Assembly (NCBI GenBank): GCA_031359995.1
Contig: JANMAT010000196.1
Location: 1-64,000, forward strand
Length of the DNA: 64,000 nt
Direction of reading: 5' to 3'
DNA from: JANMAT01 sp031359995
Lineage (GTDB): Bacteria > Actinomycetota > Acidimicrobiia > Acidimicrobiales > Ilumatobacteraceae
The position numbers and the translations under genes are program-made. Position 1 is the first letter of the stretch; each line of letters starts with the position of its first letter. The notes under the pieces were generated by a model. That model did not search any database, was not told where the DNA came from, and saw only the letters and a list, made by a program, of their open reading frames with translations. Positions 17,902 to 25,739 of this stretch are shown piece after piece.

Positions 17902-18983
17902 GCCGCGGTACCGACCGGTGCGTAGTGACGCTTGGCCCGCAGGGCCACGTACACGAGGCCGACCAGCACGGGTACCTCGATGAGCGGCCCTACCACACCG
18001 GCCAGGGCCTGCCCCGACGAGACCCCGAACACGCCGATGGCGACGGCGATGGCGAGCTCGAAGTTGTTGCCGGCCGCGGTGAAGGCGATGGACGCGTTGC
18101 GGTCGTAGGCGAAGCCCATGCGGCGGCCGAGCCAGAACGAGCCGAACCACATGATGGCGAAGTAGGCCAGCAGCGGCAGCGCGATGCGGGCCACGTCCCA
18201 CGGCTGGTTGGTGATCCGGTCGCCCTGGAGCGCGAAGAGGATCACGATCGTGAACAGGAGCCCGTAGAGGGCCACCGGTCCGATGCGGGGCAGGAATCGA
18301 CCTTCGTACCACTCGGTGCCCTTGGCCCGCTCGCCGAGGGTGCGGGTGAGGAAGCCGGCCAGCAGTGGGACACCGAGGAAGATGAGGACCGACTTGGCGA
18401 TCTGCCCCACCGTGACATCGATGCCCTTGCTGTCGAGCCCGAGCCAGCCGGGCAGCAGTTCGAGGTAGAAGTAGCCCAGCAGCGAGTAGGCGACGATCTG
18501 GAACATCGAGTTGATGGCCACCAGCACGGCGGCCAGTTCGCGGTTGCCGCAGGCGAGGTCGTTCCAGATGAGCACCATGGCGATGCAGCGGGCCAGGCCC
18601 ACGATGATGAGCCCGGTGCGGTATTCGGGCAGGTCGGGCAGCATCAGCCACGCCAGCGCGAACATGACGGCCGGGCCGACGAGCCAGTTCAGCACCAGCG
18701 ACAGCGCGAGCGATCGCCGGTCGCCCACGACGTGACCGATCGAGCGGTACTTCACCTTGGCCAGCACCGGGTACATCATGGCGAACAGCCCGATGGCGAT
18801 GGGCAGCGAGACGGTGTCGATCTTCACCTTGTCGAGCTGGTCGTTCAGAACGGGGAACGCCCGCCCGAGCCCGATGCCCAGCACCATGGCCGCACCGATC
18901 CACAGCGGGAGGAAGCGGTCGAGGGTGGAGAGCCGCTTGGCGGACGGCCCGGCACCTGCGGGCGCAGCGATCGTGTCGGTCAT
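17898..18983 (-). CDS. acr3: Acr3-type arsenite efflux permease, 361 aa
   Basis: ATG at 18983 is the only in-frame start, since TGA lies four codons upstream; GAGGAG directly abuts it, which is unusually close for a ribosome site. About ten membrane segments are visible. The block GLARCIAMVLIWNDLACGN (C133, C145), followed by ELAAVLVAINSMFQI, is diagnostic of Acr3; the cysteine in the fourth membrane segment is needed for arsenite transport in studied homologues. The protein extrudes As(III) using the proton gradient. It is the first gene of the five-gene arsenic operon and overlaps arsR by four bases. Confidence 0.95.
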   Translation of the reverse strand: MTDTIAAPAGAGPSAKRLSTLDRFLPLWIGAAMVLGIGLGRAFPVLNDQLDKVKIDTVSLPIAIGLFAMMYPVLAKVKYRSIGHVVGDRRSLALSLVLNWLVGPAVMFALAWLMLPDLPEYRTGLIIVGLARCIAMVLIWNDLACGNRELAAVLVAINSMFQIVAYSLLGYFYLELLPGWLGLDSKGIDVTVGQIAKSVLIFLGVPLLAGFLTRTLGERAKGTEWYEGRFLPRIGPVALYGLLFTIVILFALQGDRITNQPWDVARIALPLLAYFAIMWFGSFWLGRRMGFAYDRNASIAFTAAGNNFELAIAVAIGVFGVSSGQALAGVVGPLIEVPVLVGLVYVALRAKRHYAPVGTAA

Positions 18984-19001
18984 CTCCTCGGCCTTTCATC
19001 G

Positions 19002-19023
19002 CTCATCGACGAACGACGATGAG
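19002..19023. promoter_or_regulatory. Imperfect palindrome upstream of acr3, possible ArsR operator
   Basis: CTCATCGACG at 19002-19011 and CGACGATGAG at 19014-19023 are inverted copies with one mismatch per ten, separated by AA. It lies 19 bases before the acr3 start, where a repressor would block transcription. The sequence differs from the palindrome at 17532, so the two may be recognised by different ArsR proteins. Confidence 0.4.
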
Positions 19024-19076
19024 TCTAGCGGAACCTCGAGCGGCGCGGCGGCGCCGTGAGCACCGGGTGACGGTCG

Positions 19077-19475
19077 TCAGTGCGTGCGCCGACGGGCGAG
19101 GTGCTCCTCGGCCAACGTCCGCGGTGCGGCGGCGAGCCAGGCGTCGAGCAGCGCGGTCCGCACGGCCCGTTTGCCCGCCACCGACAGGTCGATGAGCACG
19201 GCCGGGTAGCCGTCGAAGTGGGGGATGGTGAAGAACCCCTTCGCCCCTTCGGTCAGCACCGCATCCTTCTCGCCCAGGTCGGCGACGCTGACGGCGAGGA
19301 CGGGACCGGTCGGTGACGTCGTGTCGCCGTAGCGGCGGAGGTCGGCTTTGCTGAACGGCCGCTCCCACGCGAACGCCTTGTCCTTGACGAACCAGGTGCG
19401 GCGCCCGTGACGCTCGCCATCGGTCACCTCGGGCAGGGCCATCGCCATCGCCGCGACATCATCCATGCGCACCAT
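19077..19475 (-). CDS. MmcQ/YjbR-like protein, about 132 aa
   Basis: I use ATG at 19475 (MVRMDDVAAMAMALPEVTDG), where GCAGGGG stands just upstream; ATG at 19466 is an alternative. The alternation PEVTDGERHGRRTWFVKDKAFAWE, then a glycine/aspartate-rich centre and FFTIPHFDGYPAVLIDL, is typical of the YjbR fold, a small double-wing DNA-binding-like domain found as MmcQ or YjbR. The biochemical role of the family is not settled. The gene is divergent from the plus-strand nuclease-like gene and tail-to-head with acr3, separated by about 50 bases. Confidence 0.75.
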   Translation of the reverse strand: MVRMDDVAAMAMALPEVTDGERHGRRTWFVKDKAFAWERPFSKADLRRYGDTTSPTGPVLAVSVADLGEKDAVLTEGAKGFFTIPHFDGYPAVLIDLSVAGKRAVRTALLDAWLAAAPRTLAEEHLARRRTH

Positions 19476-19608
19476 CCCCTGCACGCTACCCAGCGCCCTC
19501 ACTCATCGCGGGCACGTGAAGTCCATCACCCAGTTGGTCTCCCACGCGTCGCCTTGTGGACTGCAATCGTCCGCAATGTGGCCGCACGGGCGAACCTACG
19601 ATGGGGCG

Positions 19609-20565
19609 GTGAGCGAGCCAGGATCGTCGCAAGCCGAGCTCGAGGTGGCGCACTGCTGGGAGGACGCCGACCGGGTACCGGGCCGACCGCAGATGACCGG
19701 GGTACGGCGTCGCCTGCGCCTTCACCAAGCCCGGTGGCGCGCGGCGGAAGGTCATCCGATGGGAACGCAGCCGATGCTGCCGTCACCGAAGGTCGACGCG
19801 CTCCGGCCCGTGGGCAGTCGCCTGCCGCTCGCCTACGCCCGGGCGACCGGCGCCAACTTCGTCACGCCCGGCGCGCTGGCGGCCGTGCGGGCTCGCTCCA
19901 CGGTGAAGGAGCCGCACCAGAGCATCGACGTCCAGCGACTGTGGGCCGATCTGCTGTGGGCACCCGCCGCGGCCTTCAACCTGTTCGGCGATCTCGCCGC
20001 CGACCCCGCGCTCGCCGACCGGGCCGTGCACACGTGGTGGCCCGATGCGCCGGGCCGCGTGGGCGCGATCCGTTTCACCCACTCGCCGGGTCGGCTCGAC
20101 CAGGCCTACCTCGGGAACCTCGTCTCGTTCGACGCCGCCGTCGAGCTCGACACCGACGATGCGGCGCGAGCCATCGTCGGGGTGCAGGTGAAGTACCACG
20201 ACCGTCGCAAGCGGGAACGGCCCAAGCCCGAGCGGCTGCTGCGCTACGTGGAGGTGATGGATCGCTCGGGAGCGTTCGCGCCCGGCGCGCTCGACGCAGT
20301 GAACGGTACCGATCTGCTCGAGCTGTGGCTCGCCCACCTGCTCGTGCTGTCGATGGTGCAGCACCCGAGCGGCACGTGGCGGTGGGGTCGGTTCGTGCTC
20401 GTCCACGCGGCCGCCAACACCGACTACGTCGAGGCGGTCGCCCACTACCGGTCGCTGCTCGTCGACCCGTCGACGTTCGCGTCGGTCACCGTCGAAGACC
20501 TGCTCGACGCGGGCGCCCTGCCCGCCGCCTCCGCTGCCGCCCTGCGCCGGCGGTACCTACCCTGA
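19609..20565 (+). CDS. PGN_0703-like putative restriction endonuclease (PD-(D/E)XK), 318 aa
   Basis: GTG at 19609 follows GATGGGGC; the open frame continues upstream but without coding signal. The core block FNLFGDLAADPALADRAV, then IRFTHSPGR, GNLVSFDAAVEL and GVQVKYHDRR, fits the PGN_0703 group, where the FDA aspartate and the x-V-K lysine are the PD-(D/E)XK metal and catalytic residues (here D in SFDAA and QVK, with glutamine in place of the usual glutamate). No methyltransferase or specificity gene is near, so it is an orphan. It could be a nuclease acting on modified DNA or a repurposed fold. Confidence in the fold is moderate and in activity low. Confidence 0.65.
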   Translation: MSEPGSSQAELEVAHCWEDADRVPGRPQMTGVRRRLRLHQARWRAAEGHPMGTQPMLPSPKVDALRPVGSRLPLAYARATGANFVTPGALAAVRARSTVKEPHQSIDVQRLWADLLWAPAAAFNLFGDLAADPALADRAVHTWWPDAPGRVGAIRFTHSPGRLDQAYLGNLVSFDAAVELDTDDAARAIVGVQVKYHDRRKRERPKPERLLRYVEVMDRSGAFAPGALDAVNGTDLLELWLAHLLVLSMVQHPSGTWRWGRFVLVHAAANTDYVEAVAHYRSLLVDPSTFASVTVEDLLDAGALPAASAAALRRRYLP

Positions 20566-20569
20566 GGGA

Positions 20570-21418
20570 TCAGCCGGGCAGCGGGTTGCGCTGCTCGATG
20601 ATGCCGGTCATGCGGGCGCGCACCACGTCCAGGATCTCGGGCTGCGCCGGGAACACGTAGAACCGGTCGTCGCGGATGCCGGCCAGCACCTGCTCGGCCA
20701 CGACTTCGGGTGGGTACCCGCCCTTCAACGATGCCTCGAACGCGGCGGCGAACTGCTGCAGATCAGGTCGCAGCGACCCCACGTCGGTCGCGCCGCCGTC
20801 GGTGCGGTTGCGCTCGGCGTCGAGGATCTGGGTGTTGATCAGCCCGGGGCACACCACCGACGCCGAGAGTCGAGATCCCATCTCCTTCAGGTCGCGGTAG
20901 ATGCCCTCGGTGAGGCACACCACCGCGTGCTTCGACACGTTGTACGGATTGGCACCGGTGAGGAGCCCGGCGATGGACGCCGTGTTCACGATGTGGCCCT
21001 CGTCGCCGTTGGCCAGCATGCGCGGCACGAAGGCGCGCACCCCGTAGAGCACACCCATGAAGTTGACGCCCATCGTCCAGTCCCAGTCGGCCAGCCGACC
21101 TTCCCAGGCGCGGGTGCGCAGCGTGGCCGCGGTGGCGGCCACGCCGGCGTTGTTGAACACCACGTGCACGTTGCCGAAGGTGCTGAACGCAGCATCGGCG
21201 AGTTCATCGACGGCCTGCTCCGACATGACGTCGGTGCGCACCGCGAGCACGCGGGTGCCCTTCGCCTTGATCGCCACCTCGGCATCGCCCAGCGCACCGC
21301 CCTCGATGTCGGCCAGCACGAGGTGCATGCCCTGGTCGGCCAGCAGGTGCGCCGTGGCGAGACCGATGCCGCTCGCCGCACCCGTCACGACCGCGACGCG
21401 CTCGTTCAGATCCTTCAT
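20570..21418 (-). CDS. Short-chain dehydrogenase/reductase, 282 aa
   Basis: ATG at 21418 starts MKDLNERVAVVTGAASGIGL. TGAASGIG is the NAD(P) loop, NNAGV near residue 90 the structural motif, and NPYNVSKHAV near residue 160 gives the catalytic Y-x3-K. The aspartate in LADIEG after strand 2 favours NAD over NADP. At 282 residues it is slightly longer than classical SDRs, with a C-terminal extension (FPAQPEILDVVRARM) seen in SDRs of actinobacterial lipid or xenobiotic pathways. It ends four bases from the convergent nuclease-like gene. The substrate cannot be told from the sequence. Confidence 0.9.
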   Translation of the reverse strand: MKDLNERVAVVTGAASGIGLATAHLLADQGMHLVLADIEGGALGDAEVAIKAKGTRVLAVRTDVMSEQAVDELADAAFSTFGNVHVVFNNAGVAATAATLRTRAWEGRLADWDWTMGVNFMGVLYGVRAFVPRMLANGDEGHIVNTASIAGLLTGANPYNVSKHAVVCLTEGIYRDLKEMGSRLSASVVCPGLINTQILDAERNRTDGGATDVGSLRPDLQQFAAAFEASLKGGYPPEVVAEQVLAGIRDDRFYVFPAQPEILDVVRARMTGIIEQRNPLPG

Positions 21419-21488
21419 CGTCGACCCCCTCGTCGTCCCCGTGGCGAACCCTAGCGGCCGTCGTCCGAGGGCGACGACGCGGTGCCCG

Positions 21489-22286
21489 CTACGGGGCGGT
21501 GGCGACGAACACGTGGAACTCGTCGAGCTCGGCGGGTGGCCCGCCGTGGTAGCCCCCCAGCACGCGCACGTCGGTGAAGCCGGTGGCTCCGAACAGGGCG
21601 ACGATCTCGGTCGAGGTGTACACGTTGACGACGAGGTCGTGGGCTTCGTGGGCCACGAGCTCGTCGCCGCGCCACTGCCACGCCTGCAGCTCGCGGACCA
21701 GACGGCATTGGTGCAGGTCGACCTCGACGATCCGGTGCCGCAGGGCGTAGTGGAAGCCGTCGGGCCCGAGCCGTCGGGTCTGTGCCGGCGGCGGGGTGGC
21801 GTCGGCGGGACGCGGTCGCCACGCCCGCCAGTGGTCGGCGTCGAACTCCTCGACCTCGTAGTCGAGCGCGAGCACGCCGCCGGGTTGCAGGTGCGCCCGC
21901 ACCTGTCGCAGGCCTTCTGCGTCGTCGGCGCGGGTGCCGCCCAGGCCGAACGAGCCGCAGTTGACGACGGCGCCGTAGCGGCGGGGTAGGTCGAGCTGGT
22001 GGGTCGCCTGCACGTACAGGTTCGGCGCATGACCGGCGGCGAGCGCGGCGGCCCGGCACGCGTCGATCATGTCGGCCGAGGCGTCGGCGCCGTCGACGTC
22101 GAGCCCGTCGGCCAGCCACGGTACGAGCAGGCGGCCGGTCCCGCACCCGACGTCGAGGGCGGGCACGCCCTCGGTGATGTAGCGCCGGAAGAAGGCGATC
22201 TCGGGTCCGTCGAGGTTGAAGTTCGCCCACCACCGGGCGATCAGCCCGTGGTGCCACGTCGTTGCAGTGTCGCCCACGCGCGGCAC
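21489..22286 (-). CDS. Class I SAM-dependent methyltransferase, 265 aa
   Basis: The start is GTG at 22286; another GTG three codons later is possible. Motif I is ALDVGCGTGRLLVPWL near residue 43, followed by the acidic residue in DGADAS and the motif-II-like CGSFGLGG. The first 35 residues (WHHGLIARWWANFNLDGPEIAFFRR) and the C-terminal strands (VNVYTSTEIVALFGATGFTDV) are typical of small-molecule methyltransferases. The target is not inferable. It lies 70 bases upstream of the SDR on the same strand and 40 bases downstream of the lysoplasmalogenase-type gene. Confidence 0.85.
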   Translation of the reverse strand: MPRVGDTATTWHHGLIARWWANFNLDGPEIAFFRRYITEGVPALDVGCGTGRLLVPWLADGLDVDGADASADMIDACRAAALAAGHAPNLYVQATHQLDLPRRYGAVVNCGSFGLGGTRADDAEGLRQVRAHLQPGGVLALDYEVEEFDADHWRAWRPRPADATPPPAQTRRLGPDGFHYALRHRIVEVDLHQCRLVRELQAWQWRGDELVAHEAHDLVVNVYTSTEIVALFGATGFTDVRVLGGYHGGPPAELDEFHVFVATAP

Positions 22287-22326
22287 CCTAGAGCGCGACC
22301 GACCGCGTACCCGAAGGATTTCGGTG

Positions 22327-22968
22327 TCAGTGGAACAGCGCGAGCAGGAGGCCCACGAGCGCGCCGTGGTAGGTGATCATGACCGTCGGCCCCATCCATC
22401 GCCGTGTCTGCACGAACCGCTCCCAGGCGATGATCGAGTCGCTCACCGAGAACAGCACCGCGCCGGCGATGCCCCACCAACCGGTCCGCAGCGCCGCCAT
22501 CGCCAGCATCGTCCAGATGGTGAGCATGTAGGCCACCAGCGGCACCACGAGCCCGGGTTCGTCACGGCGGACCTTGCCGACCACCGGCCACGCCACGACG
22601 ACGGCCTCGCCGATCACGGTCGCACCGGCGAGTGCGATGCGCACCGGACGCGCCGGGCCGTGGGGCTGCAGCTGCACCATCCCGATCACGAACGCCACGT
22701 GTCCGGCCAGAAACGCGACCAGTCCCGGTACGAACCGGTCCGAGGGCAACATGAGCAAGACATCGCCGGCCAGGCAGCCGACGAAGGCGACGATCCACCA
22801 CGGCCGCGCCGGATGGGCTGCGCCCGACGCGCTGGCGGCGATGACGAGCAACGCGGCGGTGGCGGTCGGCTTGGTGATCCAGTCGAACCGTTGGTTCGCC
22901 GTGGCGGTGGCGGCCCAGTTGCCCACGGCAGCAACCGCGGCGATCACACAGAGCACCCCGGTGAGCAT
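22327..22968 (-). CDS. YhhN-family (lysoplasmalogenase-type) membrane protein, 213 aa
   Basis: ATG at 22968 starts MLTGVLCVIAAVAAVGNWAA. Seven to eight hydrophobic segments span the protein, with family signatures ITKPTATAALL (residues 31-41), CLAGDVLLMLP (69-79) and FSVSDSIIAWERF (around 180). The two aspartates in GDVLLM and SDSII are the conserved polar residues of YhhN/TMEM86. Eukaryotic TMEM86B hydrolyses the vinyl-ether bond of lysoplasmalogens; bacterial members are less studied. It precedes the methyltransferase and SDR genes on the same strand. Confidence 0.88.
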   Translation of the reverse strand: MLTGVLCVIAAVAAVGNWAATATANQRFDWITKPTATAALLVIAASASGAAHPARPWWIVAFVGCLAGDVLLMLPSDRFVPGLVAFLAGHVAFVIGMVQLQPHGPARPVRIALAGATVIGEAVVVAWPVVGKVRRDEPGLVVPLVAYMLTIWTMLAMAALRTGWWGIAGAVLFSVSDSIIAWERFVQTRRWMGPTVMITYHGALVGLLLALFH

Positions 22969-23078
22969 CAGGGCAGTCTGGCAGGAGCGGTGGTCCCGTC
23001 GGGTGACCCGATTCACCCGACCGGGGCGTCGTGCCCGGACGAACGCGGGCGTACACTCGAGGTGAGGAAGGGGCCCCG

Positions 23079-23522
23079 ATGACGAGTGTGTCTTCACTGT
23101 CGTCCCTGTCGGCGCCGGCCCACGTGCTGCTCGGCTCCGACGCTGTCGCCCACGTCTGGACGACGAACCCCGACGGCAGCCCACAGGTGTCGGTCGTCTG
23201 GGTCCTGGTGCAGGGCGATGAGATCTGGTTCGGCTGCGATCGCACGAGCCAGAAGGCCCGCAACCTGCGCCGCGATCCGTCGGTCGTGCTCTCGATCGAG
23301 GACGAGGTGCGCACGTCCCAGGGCTTCCAGCGCCACCTCGTGTTGCGGGGGCGGGCGCAGATCCACGACGGTCCTGACCCGGCCCGCATGGATCGCCTCG
23401 CCGCCAAGTACGCGGGCCTGGCCCGTCATCCGCTGGCGCTGCGCGACTCGCCGGCGGCGGCGATGGTGCGGGTCGAGATCGAGCGCATCAGCGGTGTGGG
23501 CCCCTGGCTCGACGCCGGCTGA
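23079..23522 (+). CDS. Pyridoxamine-phosphate-oxidase-like F420/FMN oxidoreductase, 147 aa
   Basis: ATG at 23079 follows GAGGAAGGGG. The split-barrel pattern is clear: VAHVWTTNPDGSPQVSVVWV (strands 1-2), EIWFGCDRTSQKARNLRRDP (cofactor-phosphate contacts) and VVLSIED. Small actinobacterial members of this type often bind F420 rather than FMN and reduce biliverdin, menaquinone or enones. No gene for F420 synthesis is in view, so the cofactor is uncertain. The gene is divergent from the lysoplasmalogenase-type gene, with 110 bases between their starts. Confidence 0.85.
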   Translation: MTSVSSLSSLSAPAHVLLGSDAVAHVWTTNPDGSPQVSVVWVLVQGDEIWFGCDRTSQKARNLRRDPSVVLSIEDEVRTSQGFQRHLVLRGRAQIHDGPDPARMDRLAAKYAGLARHPLALRDSPAAAMVRVEIERISGVGPWLDAG

Positions 23523-23553
23523 TCCGCAGACCGTCTCGATCTCGTCTGCCACG

Positions 23554-23712
23554 GTGGAGGGTTCACCGCCGTGCGAGGTCGTCGTGTTCTCTCGCGGTCG
23601 GTCCCACGTGCGGGCGGCGGCGGTGGGCATGGCCGTCCGGCTCGGCGGCCTCGCCGGATCGCCGGCCGACGCCATCGCCCGGCTGCACCACGCCTCGCGC
23701 CTCGTGCGCTGA
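23554..23712 (+). CDS. Possible small protein, 52 aa, low confidence
   Basis: A frame from GTG at 23554 to TGA at 23710-23712 reads VEGSPPCEVVVFSRGRSHVR and ends DAIARLHHASRLVR. Its third-position GC is high and it fills the otherwise empty 225 bases between two convergent genes. There is no convincing ribosome site, the frame stays open upstream into the preceding gene, and I recognise no domain. It could be the tail of a lost gene or chance. I include it because the composition (hydrophobic VVVF strand, amphipathic C-terminal helix) looks protein-like. Confidence 0.25.
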   Translation: MEGSPPCEVVVFSRGRSHVRAAAVGMAVRLGGLAGSPADAIARLHHASRLVR

Positions 23713-23747
23713 GCGCTCGGTGCATCGCGGGTGTTCCCGGCAGCGCG

Positions 23748-24482
23748 TCAGATCGACATGCCGCCGTCGATGACGAAGTCGGCACCCGTCACGAAGCTGG
23801 CGCGCGGCGACGCGAGGAACAGCACCGCTTCGGCGATCTCCGATGGCACGCCCATGCGTCGCATCGGGGTCGTCTTCACGAGCACGTCGTTCATGCCCGG
23901 CGGGTTGGCGTCGTTGATCGGCGTGTCGATCACGCCGGGGAAGACGCAGTTGACCCGGATCTTGTAACGGGCCAGTTCGAGCGCCGCCGACTTCGTCATG
24001 CCCCGCACCGCCCACTTCGTGGCCGTGTAGGCGAACAGCGTGGACGTGCCCTGCAGCCCGGCGACCGAGGAGATGTTGATGATCGAGCCACCGCCCTGCG
24101 CCTTCATCGGGTCGAGGACCGCGCGCATGCCGAGGTACACCCCGAGCTGGTTCACCCGGTAGATCAGGTCGTACAGCTCGGGCTCGGTGGCCTCGAGCTT
24201 GAACGGCCGCGAGATGGCGGCGTTGTTCACCAGGATGTCGACCCGCCCGAACGCGTCGAGCGTGGCGGCCACGACCTCGGCCCAGCCCTCGGCCGACGAC
24301 ACGTCCTGGGTTACGAACAGTGCCGACGGGCCGATGTCGGCGGCCACCGCGGCGCCCTGCTCGGCCAGCACGTCGGTGAGCACCACCTTGGCACCGTTGG
24401 CCGCCAACAGGCGGGCCTCCGCCTCGCCCTGCCCGCGCGCCGCGCCGGTGACGATGGCCACGCGGCCGTCGAGCTCGCTCAT
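23748..24482 (-). CDS. Short-chain dehydrogenase/reductase (3-oxoacyl-ACP reductase-like), 244 aa
   Basis: ATG at 24482 starts MSELDGRVAIVTGAARGQGE. TGAARGQG is the cofactor loop, LTDVLAEQG after strand 2 carries the NAD-preferring aspartate, NNAAI is the NNAG equivalent, and YTATKWAV gives Y-x3-K. The C-terminus FVTGADFVIDGGMSI is canonical. It follows the Rieske oxygenase alpha-subunit gene by 31 bases on the same strand, so it may oxidise the dihydrodiol or alcohol which that oxygenase makes. That pairing is inference. Confidence 0.92.
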   Translation of the reverse strand: MSELDGRVAIVTGAARGQGEAEARLLAANGAKVVLTDVLAEQGAAVAADIGPSALFVTQDVSSAEGWAEVVAATLDAFGRVDILVNNAAISRPFKLEATEPELYDLIYRVNQLGVYLGMRAVLDPMKAQGGGSIINISSVAGLQGTSTLFAYTATKWAVRGMTKSAALELARYKIRVNCVFPGVIDTPINDANPPGMNDVLVKTTPMRRMGVPSEIAEAVLFLASPRASFVTGADFVIDGGMSI

Positions 24483-24513
24483 GACATCTCCTTCGATCGG
24501 CTCGCCGGCGCGG

Positions 24514-25653
24514 TCACGCCAGGGCCTGGTTGATGGACCGGTGCACGTGCACGAGCGCGGCCTCGTTGCGCCCGTACACGACCTCGTGCAGCGCGCCGCC
24601 GTCGAGGTTGGCCTGGATCTTGGCCATGAGGGTGAAGTCCTCGTCGCCAGTCACGGCGAGCAGCAGGTCGAGGTTCTTCACGAAGTAGTCGCGCGAGCGT
24701 TCGCTGTGCGGCTCGGTGGGCGCGTACACCGACGTGACCGTCGTGGTGGTGCGCACGTCGACCGGCTGCAGCCGCCACACCTCGACGTGGTCGAGCTGGT
24801 GCACCACGAGCGCGCCGGGCACGAGGAAGTACTGGATCGTGCCGTAGGGCAGCAGCGACCACTCCTCGACCGGCTTGCGCACCTCGTCGACCACGTCTTT
24901 GCGCAGCCCGATGCCCATGCAGTGCGGGCCGAACGCGTCGAAGATCTGGCAGTACGAGTCGAACGTGGGGCCGAGCGTGTTCCGGTGCAGCGTGCGCACG
25001 TGGTACGACTCGGTGAACGTGTCGATCACGAGCTTCCAGTTGATGGGCCACGTGTTGGTGCGCGACTCCACGTGCACGTAGTCAGCCAGGCCGTACGACG
25101 CCAGATCGTCCTCGGCGCCGGCCAGGTGGGCGTCGACGTCGATCGGGTCGCCGCCGCCGGCTCGCACGAAGATCAGCCCGTGGGCCTCGGCCACGGGCAG
25201 CGGCAACAGGTTCATCTCGGCGGCGACGTCGTCGAACGCACCGGCCGATCCGGGCCGGCCCCGCAGCGCACCGTCGAACCCGTAGGTCCACGCGTGGTAC
25301 GGGCAGGCGAAGGTGCGGGCGCACCCTCCGATGCCCTCGTCCACCAGCGGAGCGCCGCGGTGGCGACACACGTTCACGAACGCGCCGAGCCCGCCGCCCT
25401 CCTGGCGTACGACCACCACCGGCACGCCGGCGACGAGCGCGGCGCGGTAGCTGCCTGGCTCGGTCAGATCGCCGCTGAGGGCGAACAGCACGGGCTGGGC
25501 CCGGAACAGCAGCGCCATCTCCCGCTCGAAGTGGGCCGGGTCGGTGTAGACGCTGGCGTCGTTCACCATGCTGGCGTCGATGTGGAGCCCGGCCAGCTGC
25601 GGCCCGGCGCCGGCGACCCGTTGCAGCAGCTCCACCTGTCGTTCGCGGCGCAC
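24514..25653 (-). CDS. Rieske non-heme iron oxygenase, alpha subunit, 379 aa
   Basis: GTG at 25653 begins the protein. The Rieske domain occupies residues about 45-150, with VCRHRGAPL (C-x-H) and CPYHAWTYG (C-x2-H). The catalytic domain has the mononuclear-iron motif in TESYHVRTLH near residue 215 (two histidines), preceded by NWKLVIDTFTE, where the aspartate bridges the two centres. Enzymes of this type hydroxylate aromatic rings or demethylate with electrons from a ferredoxin and reductase, neither of which is adjacent. No small beta subunit follows; an SDR does. Upstream there are 86 bases with GGAGGG near the start. Confidence 0.93.
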   Translation of the reverse strand: MRRERQVELLQRVAGAGPQLAGLHIDASMVNDASVYTDPAHFEREMALLFRAQPVLFALSGDLTEPGSYRAALVAGVPVVVVRQEGGGLGAFVNVCRHRGAPLVDEGIGGCARTFACPYHAWTYGFDGALRGRPGSAGAFDDVAAEMNLLPLPVAEAHGLIFVRAGGGDPIDVDAHLAGAEDDLASYGLADYVHVESRTNTWPINWKLVIDTFTESYHVRTLHRNTLGPTFDSYCQIFDAFGPHCMGIGLRKDVVDEVRKPVEEWSLLPYGTIQYFLVPGALVVHQLDHVEVWRLQPVDVRTTTTVTSVYAPTEPHSERSRDYFVKNLDLLLAVTGDEDFTLMAKIQANLDGGALHEVVYGRNEAALVHVHRSINQALA

Positions 25654-25739
25654 GTCGAGCCCTCCGATGTCCGGCGCCCGAGGCGCCCCCCGAGCGCTGA
25701 AGTCTAAGTCAGTTTCGATTCTGGCGCTACCCCGGCTCC

